From Gemmata palustris (GTDB taxonomy: Bacteria; Planctomycetota; Planctomycetia; Gemmatales; Gemmataceae): a stretch of 64,000 nucleotides of DNA. Within the stretch, counting starts at the first letter, position 1. The number at the start of each line of letters is the position of its first letter. The stretch is from the NCBI RefSeq assembly GCF_017939745.1, contig NZ_JAGKQQ010000002.1, forward strand, positions 620,001 to 684,000, written 5' to 3'. This document shows, in pieces, positions 54,019 through 61,791 of the stretch. The notes under the pieces are model-generated. The model was not told the origin of the DNA. It saw nothing but the letters and a program-made list of their open reading frames with translations, and ran no database searches. A program made the position numbers and the translations under genes.

Positions 54019-54072
54019 ACGGCTCCACAGCGCGTTTACCTTCGACAATGGGTAAACGGGCTGTGGAGCCGT
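54019..54072 (+). terminator. Terminator between fliG and fliH
   Basis: A 22-bp stem with one mismatch (54019-54040 with 54051-54072) and ten-base loop, followed by TTTGTTAT. It is 30 bases after the fliG stop and separates the rod/ring/switch genes from the export-ATPase genes. The 275 bases that follow hold no gene and must contain the fliH promoter. Confidence 0.85.
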
Positions 54073-54347
54073 TTTGTTATCCCAAACCGCACATATTCCA
54101 GAACCCGCTGAACCGTCTATTTCACTGCTGCAATAACTTTCTCGGTTCGGCTCCAATCCGGCCTTCCTACGCTTCCAATTTTGCCGAAAATCCCGATCCG
54201 CTCGCCCGCTATTGCGGAACCTGAGCCATTGTGGAATTGTTCACTTTCACCCACGGAATCCCTTGCGGAAATCGCCCCACGAGGGTATCCGCTCGCCGGG
54301 GTCTAACCGCACTCGCGCGGGGGTCAAAAGTGAGCCAAGGGGATAAT

Positions 54348-55040
54348 ATGCGGTCCACACCGGTCGCCCACCGGGGGAGTAATCCCGGCTCGCACGAGTT
54401 CCGCGTCCGGTTCTCCCGGCGCTTGCGAGACGCCCGGATCGTTGAGGCCAAGGAAGAAATCGTTTCCCCGCCCCCGGTCGCCCCGGCGCCCGTTGTCGCA
54501 CCCGCTACGACGCCCGCACCCCAACCCGCACCCGTTGCCGCAGCACAACCAATCGATTTTTGGACCACGAACGCCGGCCGGGAGATCCAGGCCGATCGCG
54601 AGCGCATCGAAGCGGCCCTCACGAACGTGAAGTCCGCCGTCGAGAACATTCGCACCGAGCGCGGCGAGCGCCTCCGCGAGTGGCAGCGGGCCGCGATCGA
54701 ACTGGCCCTCACCATCGCGACCCGCGTGCTACATGAACAGGTCGAGTCCGGGGCGTTCCCGATCGAGGCCAAGGTGCGCGACATGATCGCGCAGCTCGGT
54801 GAAGACGCCGCGGTCACGATCCGGTTGAATCCCGACGACCTCGCACTGCTCAACAAGCGACTGGGCGGCGACTCGCTGCTCCCCGACCAAATCAACCCGC
54901 GGCTCGTGCCGGACGCCAACCTCGGCCGCGGGGACTGCCAAGTAGAAGGCCGCGAGTCCATGCTCCTTTCGGACGTGACCCGCGAGCTCGAAGAAATTCG
55001 CGACGAACTTTTACGGAGCCTGAAGAATGCTCGGTCTTGA
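54348..55040 (+). CDS. fliH: Flagellar assembly protein FliH
   Basis: A 230-residue protein. The ATG at 54348 is preceded by AAGGGGATAAT, a good ribosome-binding site, and is preferred over the longer frame. A proline/alanine-rich linker (APVVAPATTPAPQPAPV) is followed by the long helix (REIQADRERIEAALTNVKSA) and the C-terminal domain with LALTIATRVLHEQVE and AAVTIRLNPDDLALLNKR, as in FliH/YscL. It binds FliI and regulates the export ATPase. Its stop overlaps fliI by 14 bases. Confidence 0.93.
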   Translation: MRSTPVAHRGSNPGSHEFRVRFSRRLRDARIVEAKEEIVSPPPVAPAPVVAPATTPAPQPAPVAAAQPIDFWTTNAGREIQADRERIEAALTNVKSAVENIRTERGERLREWQRAAIELALTIATRVLHEQVESGAFPIEAKVRDMIAQLGEDAAVTIRLNPDDLALLNKRLGGDSLLPDQINPRLVPDANLGRGDCQVEGRESMLLSDVTRELEEIRDELLRSLKNARS

Positions 55041-56343
55041 TATGCCCGCGATGAACCGAAGCATCGTCCAGACGCCCCTCTACCGCATGGGCGGCCGGCT
55101 GAAGAGTGTCACGGGGCTGATGACCTGCAACATCCCCGCCGCGGTCGGCGACCACTGCGCGATCATTCCCCGCGACGGCGACCCCGTCCTGGCCGAAGTG
55201 ATCGGGTTCGAGAACGACCTCGCCTACCTCGTGCCGTTCGACGCGGCCGAGAACCTCCAGCCCGGCATGCCGGTGCTGCGGAAGGGCAAGGGCCTGATGG
55301 TCCCGACCGGGCGCAACCTGCTCGGGCGCGTGATCGACGGCCTGGGGCGCCCGCTCGACGGCAAGGGGCCGATCACGGACTGCCCGCTGCGCCCGGTGAA
55401 CCGCCCGGCCCCGCCCGCGATGGAGCGCCAGCGGATCCGGGACCCGTTCGTCACCGGGATCCGCGCGATCGACAGCATGCTCACCTGCGGCGGCGGCCAG
55501 CGCATCGGGATCTTCGCCGGGTCGGGCGTCGGCAAGAGCACGCTCTTGGGCGAAGTCGCCAACGGGTCGCAGGCCGACGTGAACGTGATCGCCCTCATCG
55601 GCGAGCGCGGGCGCGAAGTGGCCCCGTTCCTCGAAGACGTGCTCGGACCGGAGGGCATGGCCCGGTCCGTCGTGATCGTCGCGACGTGCGAGCAGACCCC
55701 GCTCATGCGGGTGCGGGCCTCGCAAGCGGCCATCGCCATCGCCGACTACTTCCGGGGCGAGGGCCAGAACGTCCTCTTCGTCATCGACAGCCTGACGCGG
55801 CTCGCGATGGCCCAGCGCGAACTCGGGCTCCTGTTGGGCGAGCCCCCCAGCAGCCGCGGGTACACCCCGAGCGTGTTCCAGACCCTCGCGAACACCGTCG
55901 AGCGGCTTGGCAACGCGGCCGTCGGCGGGATCACCGCCCTGCTCACCGTCCTCGTGGACGGCGGCGACATGGACGAGCCGATCGCGGACTACGTGCGCGG
56001 GCTGGTGGACGGCCACATCGTGCTGGACCGCAAGATCGCGGAGCGCGGGTTCTACCCGGCCATCGACGTCTCGCGGAGCATCAGCCGGGTCGCGACCGAC
56101 GTCGTGGACCGCGACTTCGCGAAAGCGGCCCGCAAGGTCCGTGCGATCCTCGCGACGCACGCGGAAGTGCTGGACCTGATCCGCATCGGGGCCTACGTCC
56201 GCGGGTCGAGCCAGCAGGTCGACAAGGCCATCGAACTCATGCCGCGGGTCGAGAAGTTCCTGAAGCAGGACGTGGGCGAACGGGCCACGTTCGAGGAGAC
56301 CCGGACCGGCCTGCTCCAGATCGCCGGCGCCTGGCCCTTCTAA
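55027..56343 (+). CDS. fliI: Flagellum-specific ATP synthase-like ATPase FliI
   Basis: A 438-residue hexameric ATPase of the flagellar type III export system. Walker A is IFAGSGVGKSTLLG, the glutamate and Walker B regions are in ALIGERGREVAPFLED and VLFVIDSLTRLAMAQRE, and the family signature is seen in PPSSRGYTPSVFQTLANTV. The N-terminal beta-barrel and C-terminal helical part are present and length is usual. It is translated with fliH by overlapping frames. It works with FliH and FliJ to drive substrates to the export gate. Confidence 0.97.
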   Translation: MLGLDMPAMNRSIVQTPLYRMGGRLKSVTGLMTCNIPAAVGDHCAIIPRDGDPVLAEVIGFENDLAYLVPFDAAENLQPGMPVLRKGKGLMVPTGRNLLGRVIDGLGRPLDGKGPITDCPLRPVNRPAPPAMERQRIRDPFVTGIRAIDSMLTCGGGQRIGIFAGSGVGKSTLLGEVANGSQADVNVIALIGERGREVAPFLEDVLGPEGMARSVVIVATCEQTPLMRVRASQAAIAIADYFRGEGQNVLFVIDSLTRLAMAQRELGLLLGEPPSSRGYTPSVFQTLANTVERLGNAAVGGITALLTVLVDGGDMDEPIADYVRGLVDGHIVLDRKIAERGFYPAIDVSRSISRVATDVVDRDFAKAARKVRAILATHAEVLDLIRIGAYVRGSSQQVDKAIELMPRVEKFLKQDVGERATFEETRTGLLQIAGAWPF

Positions 56344-56365
56344 CCGGCCCGAATTTTCACACGCT

Positions 56366-56474
56366 CTCGCGGGCACGCGCGGTTCTCCAAACATGTGAGA
56401 ACCGCGCGTGCCCGCGAGCGTTCGGCCCGGGCGCGTGCTACGCTACATGAAGCACCGGCTCGGGCCGAACGCTC
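56366..56474. repeat. Composite inverted repeats in the fliI-fliJ spacer
   Basis: A 22-bp perfect inverted repeat (56366-56387 with 56397-56418) is directly followed by a second 14-bp perfect one (56416-56429 with 56461-56474). The two share the GAG/GAGCG junction. They fill most of the 190-base gap between fliI and fliJ. Confidence 0.9.
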
Positions 56475-56533
56475 GCACTTGACAAGCTCCCGCCGGTTCG
56501 CCATAACCCCGGCACCAACGGAGGTGCCTCGCC

Positions 56534-57019
56534 GTGAAACGATTCGAGTTCTCACTGGACCGACTGCTTCGCGTCAAGAAGCAGCTCGAACACATCGCCG
56601 AACTCGAACAGAAGCGCGCGCAAGAGGCGACCGAGCGCGCCCGCGCCACGCTCCTCGCGCTCCGCGACCAACTGGACCGCATTTCGGACAAGATCTCCGC
56701 TTCGGTCGGCCGCGTGATGGCCCCGCAGCAGTGGGCGTCCGCGTCCGACATGGCGGAGCGCGTCGGGGTCTCGATCCGCGCGTCCGAAACGGAAGTCGCG
56801 GAGGCCGAACAGCGGCTCCACGCCGCGGCCCAGGAGCGGGCGCAACTTGCCACCGAGGTCGAAGCGCTCTCCACGCTCCGCCGGCAGCAGGTCGAGAAGT
56901 GGCAGCAGGAAGCCCAGAAGTCCGACCAGAACCAACTCGACGAACTCATCCAGCAGCGGTGGCAGTCCGCCCAGAACGCGCCGGCGGTGGCGCTGTACCA
57001 GGCCGAACCCGCCGCGTAA
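56534..57019 (+). CDS. fliJ: Flagellar export chaperone-like FliJ
   Basis: A 161-residue, almost fully coiled-coil protein from a GTG with GGAGGTG seven bases upstream. It starts KRFEFSLDRLLRVKKQLEHI, the conserved FliJ beginning, and ends in long helices (EAEQRLHAAAQERAQLATEV, RRQQVEKWQQEAQKSDQNQL). FliJ forms the stalk in the FliI hexamer and hands substrates to FlhA. It is separated from fliI by the composite inverted repeats. Confidence 0.92.
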   Translation: MKRFEFSLDRLLRVKKQLEHIAELEQKRAQEATERARATLLALRDQLDRISDKISASVGRVMAPQQWASASDMAERVGVSIRASETEVAEAEQRLHAAAQERAQLATEVEALSTLRRQQVEKWQQEAQKSDQNQLDELIQQRWQSAQNAPAVALYQAEPAA

Positions 57020-57046
57020 CGACCCGACCCGCGAGCGGAGCCCGAC

Positions 57047-57784
57047 ATGAAAAACTTGCTGTTCCTGGGCGTGATCGCCCTCCTCCTGTTCTCGCTCTCG
57101 GCCGCGCTGTCGCTGTGGCTGAACCAGTCGCGCCAGCAACAGGAGACCGCGGACAAGGACAAGCCGGAGAAGCCGGCCCTGAAGCCCGGCCCCACCGGGG
57201 ACAACCCGAAAGACCCGCCCGCCGAGCCGAAGCCGATTTCCAAGCTCCCGCCGTCGGCCACCGGCCCCGACGTGACCTCGCTCGACCAGCAGGCGAAGCT
57301 GGAGCGGAAGGCGCTGCAGATCTCGCTCATCCTGCAAGACGTGCAGGCCCAGCGCGAGGCCACCGACGCGCTGCTCCGTCAGGTCACGACGGAACTGAAG
57401 ACCGCCGCGAAGAGCCCCGAGCCCGATCCGAAGCTCACGGACGACTTGAAGAAGCGGCAGGCCGAGGACCGCGCGAACGAGATCAAGAACTACGAGAAAC
57501 TCGCCGCCGTGTACGACGCGATGACGCCCGAGGGCGCGGCCCCGATCCTGAAGCAGATGGCCGAATCCGGGACCGGGAAGATGGAGCAAGCCGCCCAGAT
57601 CCTGGTTCGGATGAAGGAGCGCAACACGGCGCGGCTGATGGAAGCCCTGAACGACGCGCCCCTCGCCGCTCAGCTCATGGACAAGGTGCGCCAGTTGAAG
57701 GCGCTCAATGCCGCGAACGCGACCCCGGGTCTGGCTCCCGCACCAACGGCTGGTGGGGCAACGCCCGGTCGCCCCACGCCGTGA
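57047..57784 (+). CDS. MotE-like flagellar protein (membrane-anchored, MgtE-N-like domain)
   Basis: A 245-residue protein with one N-terminal membrane helix (LLFLGVIALLLFSLSAALSL), a proline-rich linker (PALKPGPTGDNPKDPPAEPK), a coiled-coil region and a C-terminal domain with KLAAVYDAMTPEGAAPILKQ and AQILVRMKERNTARLMEAL, like the MgtE N-terminal / MotE domain found downstream of fliJ in many bacteria. MotE acts as a chaperone for the MotC/stator part there. The order fliJ-motE is typical. It starts 27 bases after fliJ. Confidence 0.85.
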   Translation: MKNLLFLGVIALLLFSLSAALSLWLNQSRQQQETADKDKPEKPALKPGPTGDNPKDPPAEPKPISKLPPSATGPDVTSLDQQAKLERKALQISLILQDVQAQREATDALLRQVTTELKTAAKSPEPDPKLTDDLKKRQAEDRANEIKNYEKLAAVYDAMTPEGAAPILKQMAESGTGKMEQAAQILVRMKERNTARLMEALNDAPLAAQLMDKVRQLKALNAANATPGLAPAPTAGGATPGRPTP

Positions 57785-57810
57785 CGAACCACCCGAATTG
57801 AGAGGGCACG

Positions 57811-58323
57811 ATGCCCGACGCGAAGAAACCGAATCCCGTTCGCATCCCCCCCGTGCTGATTGGCGCGGGGGTGCTCATCATCGCTCTCGGCTTCGGCCTT
57901 CCCGGGTTCATCTCGTCCCCGACCCCGCTCCCGGACGCCCCGCCGCGGGCCGCGACCGAAGGGGCCGCGGCGTTCGCGCCGCGCCCGGAGTCTCAAGCCG
58001 GAACGTCCAAGTCCCCGGCGAGTGTCGGCCTCGGCCTCTTGCAACTCGTGGTCGCGCTCGTGGTGGTGTGCGGACTGTGCGTCATCACCACGCGGTGGAT
58101 GGGCCGGAAGCCCTCGGCCCCCGCGGACCAGTCGATGCGCGTGATAACCTCGCTCCGCGTCGGTCGGTGTGCGGTCCACCTCGTGCGTGCGGGGGACCGG
58201 CGCATGCTGATCGGGACGGACGTCACCGGCGTGAAGGCGCTCGTCGAACTCTCAGGCCCCGAGCCAGAACTCCCGGCCGCAACTCCCACCACCGAAACAA
58301 CTTCGATCGCACCGGCAGCGTGA
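57811..58323 (+). CDS. fliO: Flagellar biosynthesis protein FliO
   Basis: A 170-residue protein with two hydrophobic segments (VLIGAGVLIIALGFGLPGF near residue 16-34 and GLLQLVVALVVVCGLCVITT near 76-95) and a small C-terminal domain (RVGRCAVHLVRAGDRRMLIG), the FliO pattern. FliO helps to assemble FliP in the export gate. Position before fliP is typical, but here an unrelated secreted-protein gene (58728-59525) and about 400 bases of spacer interrupt the row. Confidence 0.85.
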   Translation: MPDAKKPNPVRIPPVLIGAGVLIIALGFGLPGFISSPTPLPDAPPRAATEGAAAFAPRPESQAGTSKSPASVGLGLLQLVVALVVVCGLCVITTRWMGRKPSAPADQSMRVITSLRVGRCAVHLVRAGDRRMLIGTDVTGVKALVELSGPEPELPAATPTTETTSIAPAA

Positions 58324-58347
58324 GTCGCCGGACCGTATCCACTCCGG

Positions 58348-58370
58348 GGCTAACATTCGCTAACATTTTC
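58348..58370. promoter_or_regulatory. Copy 2 of the 10-bp-period motif
   Basis: GCTAACATTC followed by GCTAACATTT, two units in register with a 10-base period. Bases 58351-58368 match 13983-14000 at 17 of 18 positions. It may be a direct-repeat protein-binding site. Confidence 0.45.
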
Positions 58371-58466
58371 GCCCCGCGGGGCTTCACTAAACCCTCTTTC
58401 TTGCCGCAATCTGTTCTCGGAAAATGTTTTACAGCAACATGGCGGCATCTCGCGATGGCGTTAAAA

Positions 58467-58489
58467 GGCTAACAATCACCAACATTCTC
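58467..58489. promoter_or_regulatory. Copy 3 of the 10-bp-period motif, diverged
   Basis: GCTAACAATC followed by ACCAACATTC. It agrees with copy 2 at 18 of 23 positions and lies 119 bases downstream of it in the same orientation. Confidence 0.35.
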
Positions 58490-58727
58490 CCGACTTTAGC
58501 GTTCGCTTCTCAGGTGTTGTTCAACTGCTGAATATCCGCCACTGCAATTCTACGCATTCAGTGAACGGAAATCCATTAAATCACTCCCTGAGTTGTTGAT
58601 TTCGCACCGGAAAGGCCGTCTTCACTGACAGGCCAGAAGGCGGTGTAACGGTTCGGTCACGCGGGCAATCGGATCAGCGTCGCACGTCGTCTCATTTTGC
58701 CCGCCTAAACACCGCACCGGAGTCACC

Positions 58728-59525
58728 ATGACCGCCCGCGTACTCGCAGCAGCCGTACTTGTCACTTTGTCTGCGAACTTGGCCCCCGCTACGGAGATCC
58801 GTTTCATCCCGATCCCGGAACGGGTCGCCTGTGCGGACGTCGTGGCCGTTGGAACGGTGACCAACATCGAAGAAAAGACGATCGAGGCCGAGCAGTACAA
58901 AGGGGGCAACAAGACCCAGTTCCGGATCGCGGTCGTGAAGGTGTCCGACCAAGTGTTTGGGGGCGGGGACGTGACGCACCTGCGCGTCGCGTTCGTTCCC
59001 AAAGAGGACCAACCCAGCGGCAAACTGAAGATTGGAACCCCGGTACTCGAGAAGGACGAAGAAGTGCTCCTCTTCCTACGTAAGCGCTCGGACGAGGGCT
59101 TCTACCGACTCGGCGGCCACTTCGGTGCGGTCAAGAAGTCCAACAAGCTCGACGAGGCCATCAAAGAAGCCAAAGCTGCCGGCAAAATCCTGGTCGACGC
59201 GGACAAGGCGCTGAAGTCGAAGGACCAAACCGAACGGATGACCGCCGCGTGGCTCCTCACCACGCGCTACCGCGCGTACCCGGCCGATGCCGTCATTGGC
59301 AAAACGTCCGAGGAACCGGTCGGGGCGGACGAGAGTCAGGCGATCGTGGAGGGGTTGCTCGCCCTGGCCGAAAAGAACTCTGATGCGTTTTACACGGCCG
59401 CGTCCTCACTGAACCTGTCGCGCGAGGACGGCTTCGGACCCAATTTCACCCCCGATAAGGCCAAAGCCTGGCTGAAAGACAACGCGAAGACGTACCGGAT
59501 CAAGAAAATCGTCCCGGCGAAATAG
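58728..59525 (+). CDS. Secreted hypothetical protein inserted among flagellar genes
   Basis: A 265-residue protein with a signal peptide (VLAAAVLVTLSANLAPATE). It has a beta-rich N-terminal half (CADVVAVGTVTNIEEKTIEA, RIAVVKVSDQVFGGG) and a helical C-terminal half (AIVEGLLALAEKNSDAFYTA). No family was recognised. It is not a known flagellar part and sits between fliO and fliP, two genes that are normally adjacent. It may be an independently acquired gene; its own promoter would be in the preceding spacer. Confidence 0.85.
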   Translation: MTARVLAAAVLVTLSANLAPATEIRFIPIPERVACADVVAVGTVTNIEEKTIEAEQYKGGNKTQFRIAVVKVSDQVFGGGDVTHLRVAFVPKEDQPSGKLKIGTPVLEKDEEVLLFLRKRSDEGFYRLGGHFGAVKKSNKLDEAIKEAKAAGKILVDADKALKSKDQTERMTAAWLLTTRYRAYPADAVIGKTSEEPVGADESQAIVEGLLALAEKNSDAFYTAASSLNLSREDGFGPNFTPDKAKAWLKDNAKTYRIKKIVPAK

Positions 59526-59532
59526 CAAACGG

Positions 59533-59609
59533 CCTCCTGGGACCGCGGACATCTTGCCCGCCCTCCTGCCACAACCGAAGAGCGGGCAAGATGCCCGCGG
59601 TCCCGGAGG
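59533..59609. repeat. Near-perfect inverted repeat upstream of fliP
   Basis: Arms 59533-59561 and 59582-59609 pair with one mismatch and one inserted base. The arm includes GCATCTTGCCCGC. It is placed between the secreted-protein stop and the fliP start. Confidence 0.85.
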
Positions 59610-59704
59610 TACCCCACCCGACGCGCCCCCTCACATCTTGTCCGCCTTGACTCATCTCGCCACCCGCGATAGACACCGCCCCCGAACGCACGGAGGCGCA
59701 GTTC

Positions 59705-60382
59705 ATGGGCGACATCGCCGACTTCATCAACAGCCCCAACGGGCTGAACTTCCAGAACCTGTCGCCGCCGGTCCAGATGGCCCTGATGCTCGGGCTGTCC
59801 ACGCTGCTGCCCGCGGCGCTGATGACCATGACGTGCTTCACGCGCGTCATCATCGTGCTCTCGTTCGTGCGCCAGGGGCTGGGCACCCAAAACGTCCCGC
59901 CCAACCTGGTCCTGACCGGCCTCGCGATATTCATCACGCTGTTCATCATGCAGCCGACCTTCGCGGAGATCGATCAGAAGGCGTACCAGCCGTATGTGAA
60001 CAAGCAAATGGCCGGCCCGCAGGCGCTCAAGGTCGGCATGGACATCTACAAGAAGTTCATGCTCCAGCAGACGCGCAAACAAGACCTCGCGCTCTTCCTG
60101 CACCTGTCGAAGAACACGACCGTGGAGCGCGCGGAGGACACGCCGTTCCTCACCGTGATCCCCGCGTTCCTCATCAGCGAGCTGAAGACCGCGTTCATCA
60201 TGGGGTTCTGCATCTACCTGCCGTTCCTGATGGTGGACCTGGTGGTGTCGAGCATCCTGACGTCGATGGGCATGGTGATGATGCCGCCGATCACGATCTC
60301 GGCCCCATTCAAGATCCTGCTGTTCGTCCTCGCGGACGGGTGGCACCTCGTTACTTACGCGATTGCACTGAGTTACGGATGA
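59705..60382 (+). CDS. fliP: Flagellar export-gate protein FliP
   Basis: A 225-residue membrane protein with four helices. Conserved stretches include PAALMTMTCFTRVIIVLSFV, RQGLGTQNVPPN, LTVIPAFLISELKTAFIMGF and VVSSILTSMGMVMMPPITIS. There is no cleavable signal peptide, unlike many FliP proteins, and the N-terminus MGDIADFINSPNGLNFQNLS is soluble. FliP, FliQ and FliR form the core of the export channel. A 127-base spacer with repeats separates it from fliQ. Confidence 0.97.
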   Translation: MGDIADFINSPNGLNFQNLSPPVQMALMLGLSTLLPAALMTMTCFTRVIIVLSFVRQGLGTQNVPPNLVLTGLAIFITLFIMQPTFAEIDQKAYQPYVNKQMAGPQALKVGMDIYKKFMLQQTRKQDLALFLHLSKNTTVERAEDTPFLTVIPAFLISELKTAFIMGFCIYLPFLMVDLVVSSILTSMGMVMMPPITISAPFKILLFVLADGWHLVTYAIALSYG

Positions 60383-60386
60383 CGCG

Positions 60387-60493
60387 GTGTTCAGCTCACA
60401 GTTTTCAGTGTTCGGATAGGCACGGGTCGCCTGCTGAGAGTCGAGTTCGCCCCTTAGTTTCTGGCTGAAAACTGAACACTGAGAACTGAACAC
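60387..60493. repeat. Repeats of a 14-base unit in the fliP-fliQ spacer
   Basis: Two tandem 14-base units TGAAAACTGAACAC and TGAGAACTGAACAC stand at 60466-60479 and 60480-60493. At 60387-60413 two degenerate copies appear in inverted orientation. The whole could fold into a large imperfect hairpin. It begins four bases after the fliP stop codon. Confidence 0.75.
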
Positions 60494-60509
60494 TCGCACG
60501 GAGCGCCGA

Positions 60510-60779
60510 ATGACAACCGACCACGTGATACGGATGACCCAGGAGCTGTTCCTGGTGGCGCTGGTGGTGGCCATGCCCGCGCTGGTGGTGAGCCTCGCCG
60601 TCGGGTTGATCGTGAGCATCTTCCAGACGGTCACGAGCATCCAGGACCAAACGCTCAGCTACGTCCCGCGCATCATCCTGGTGGGTTTGGTACTCGTGGT
60701 CACGCTCGGGTTCTCGTTCCAACAGGCGGTCGCGTTCACGCAGCGCATGATCGCCTATGCCGCGGGGAAAGGCACGTGA
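60510..60779 (+). CDS. fliQ: Flagellar export-gate protein FliQ
   Basis: An 89-residue protein with two membrane helices (LFLVALVVAMPALVVSLAVG and IILVGLVLVVTLGFSF), the usual FliQ size, with VGLIVSIFQTVTSIQDQTLS in the middle. It is a core channel subunit with FliP and FliR. Its stop overlaps the fliR start as GTGA. Confidence 0.97.
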   Translation: MTTDHVIRMTQELFLVALVVAMPALVVSLAVGLIVSIFQTVTSIQDQTLSYVPRIILVGLVLVVTLGFSFQQAVAFTQRMIAYAAGKGT

Positions 60780-61546
60780 CAATCTCCGGCATCGCTCTGG
60801 GACTTTTGCTGGCGCGGATCGGGGCGTTCGTCTCCGTGATGCCGCTGTTCTCGGGCCGCGCGCCGCGCTCGGTGCGCGCCGGGATGGTGCTCGTGTTCGC
60901 GGCGTTCTACGTCGGGCCGGCGAGCGCCGATCTGGGCGCGCTCCCGGCCGGGAGCGTCCGCGACGTCGACACCCTCCGCTACGGGCTCGTGGTCACGCGC
61001 GAAGCGCTGATCGGCGCCGCGATGGGCCTCGCGTTCGGGCTGTTCCTCCTGCCGGGGCGGATCGCGGGCGAGTTCGTGACGCAGCAGATCGGGTTGAACA
61101 TCTCGCCGCAAGTCGGTCCGACCGGGACCGATTCCGCCGGCCCGCTCACGAACATCCTCGAAACGGCCGGGGCCCTGATCTTCCTCCTCGTGGACGGGCA
61201 CCACATCGTCCTCGCGGTGTTCCACTCCTCGTTCGCCGCGCTCCCGCTCGGCGGGTCCGAGATCCCGGAAGCCGGCCCGATGGTGACCGGCCTGGCGAGC
61301 GCCTACGAAATGGGCCTGCTCCTCGCCGCGCCGCTCGCCCTGTGCCTGTTCTTGCTCGCGATCACGCTCGCGGTGATGGCCCGGGCCGCACCGCAATTGA
61401 ACATCTACTCGGTCGGCTTCACGCTCCAGGTGTTCGTCGCGCTCGTCGCGGGACTGGTCCTGGTCCCCGAGTTCGTGAACATCCTGACCGCGATCGTCGG
61501 GCGCACCGGCGAAATGCTCCCCAAGATGTTGAGCGGCCCCAAGTAA
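60776..61546 (+). CDS. fliR: Flagellar export-gate protein FliR
   Basis: A 256-residue membrane protein with about six helices, from a GTG that overlaps the fliQ stop. Conserved stretches include ARIGAFVSVMPLFSGRAPRS, FLLPGRIAGEFVTQQIGLNI, ILETAGALIFLLVDGHHIVL and APQLNIYSVGFTLQVFVALV. It caps the FliP/Q ring in the export channel. It is followed by a 245-base spacer with an 18-bp inverted repeat before flhB. Confidence 0.97.
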   Translation: MTISGIALGLLLARIGAFVSVMPLFSGRAPRSVRAGMVLVFAAFYVGPASADLGALPAGSVRDVDTLRYGLVVTREALIGAAMGLAFGLFLLPGRIAGEFVTQQIGLNISPQVGPTGTDSAGPLTNILETAGALIFLLVDGHHIVLAVFHSSFAALPLGGSEIPEAGPMVTGLASAYEMGLLLAAPLALCLFLLAITLAVMARAAPQLNIYSVGFTLQVFVALVAGLVLVPEFVNILTAIVGRTGEMLPKMLSGPK

Positions 61547-61571
61547 CGACTTGCGGGCGAGAAGTAGTCAA

Positions 61572-61690
61572 CGAGCCGCGACCGCAAGGAGCGGTTGCAG
61601 CGGCTCTCTCAGCAGCAGTAGATGGCGATCGTGTTGGTTCGGGAACCTTGATACTGGCCGTGCCTCCCATTCCCTTGCGGTCGCGGCTCG
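61572..61690. repeat. 18-bp perfect inverted repeat between fliR and flhB
   Basis: Arms 61572-61589 and 61673-61690 are exact reverse complements (CGAGCCGCGACCGCAAGG on the left) with an 83-base spacer. Confidence 0.9.
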
Positions 61691-61791
61691 CTCAACGAAC
61701 TCGGAACCGGCTCACGAAGAACCCGGCGTCGTTTGTAATTCCCCGGTGACTGGTGGCTCATCGGGCACGGTCATTCCCGAAAGGGTGACGA

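Larger units (their letters stand above)
58324..58727. other. Spacer between fliO and the secreted-protein gene
   Basis: About 400 bases of lower GC with no coding frame. It holds two copies of a motif with 10-base period (58348-58370 and 58467-58489, listed separately) and the small palindrome GCCCCGCGGGGC at 58371-58382. Confidence 0.6.

Noticed and set aside
54892-56394. A 500-codon minus-strand frame opposite fliI
   Set aside because: Shadow frame; fliI is intact with Walker motifs.
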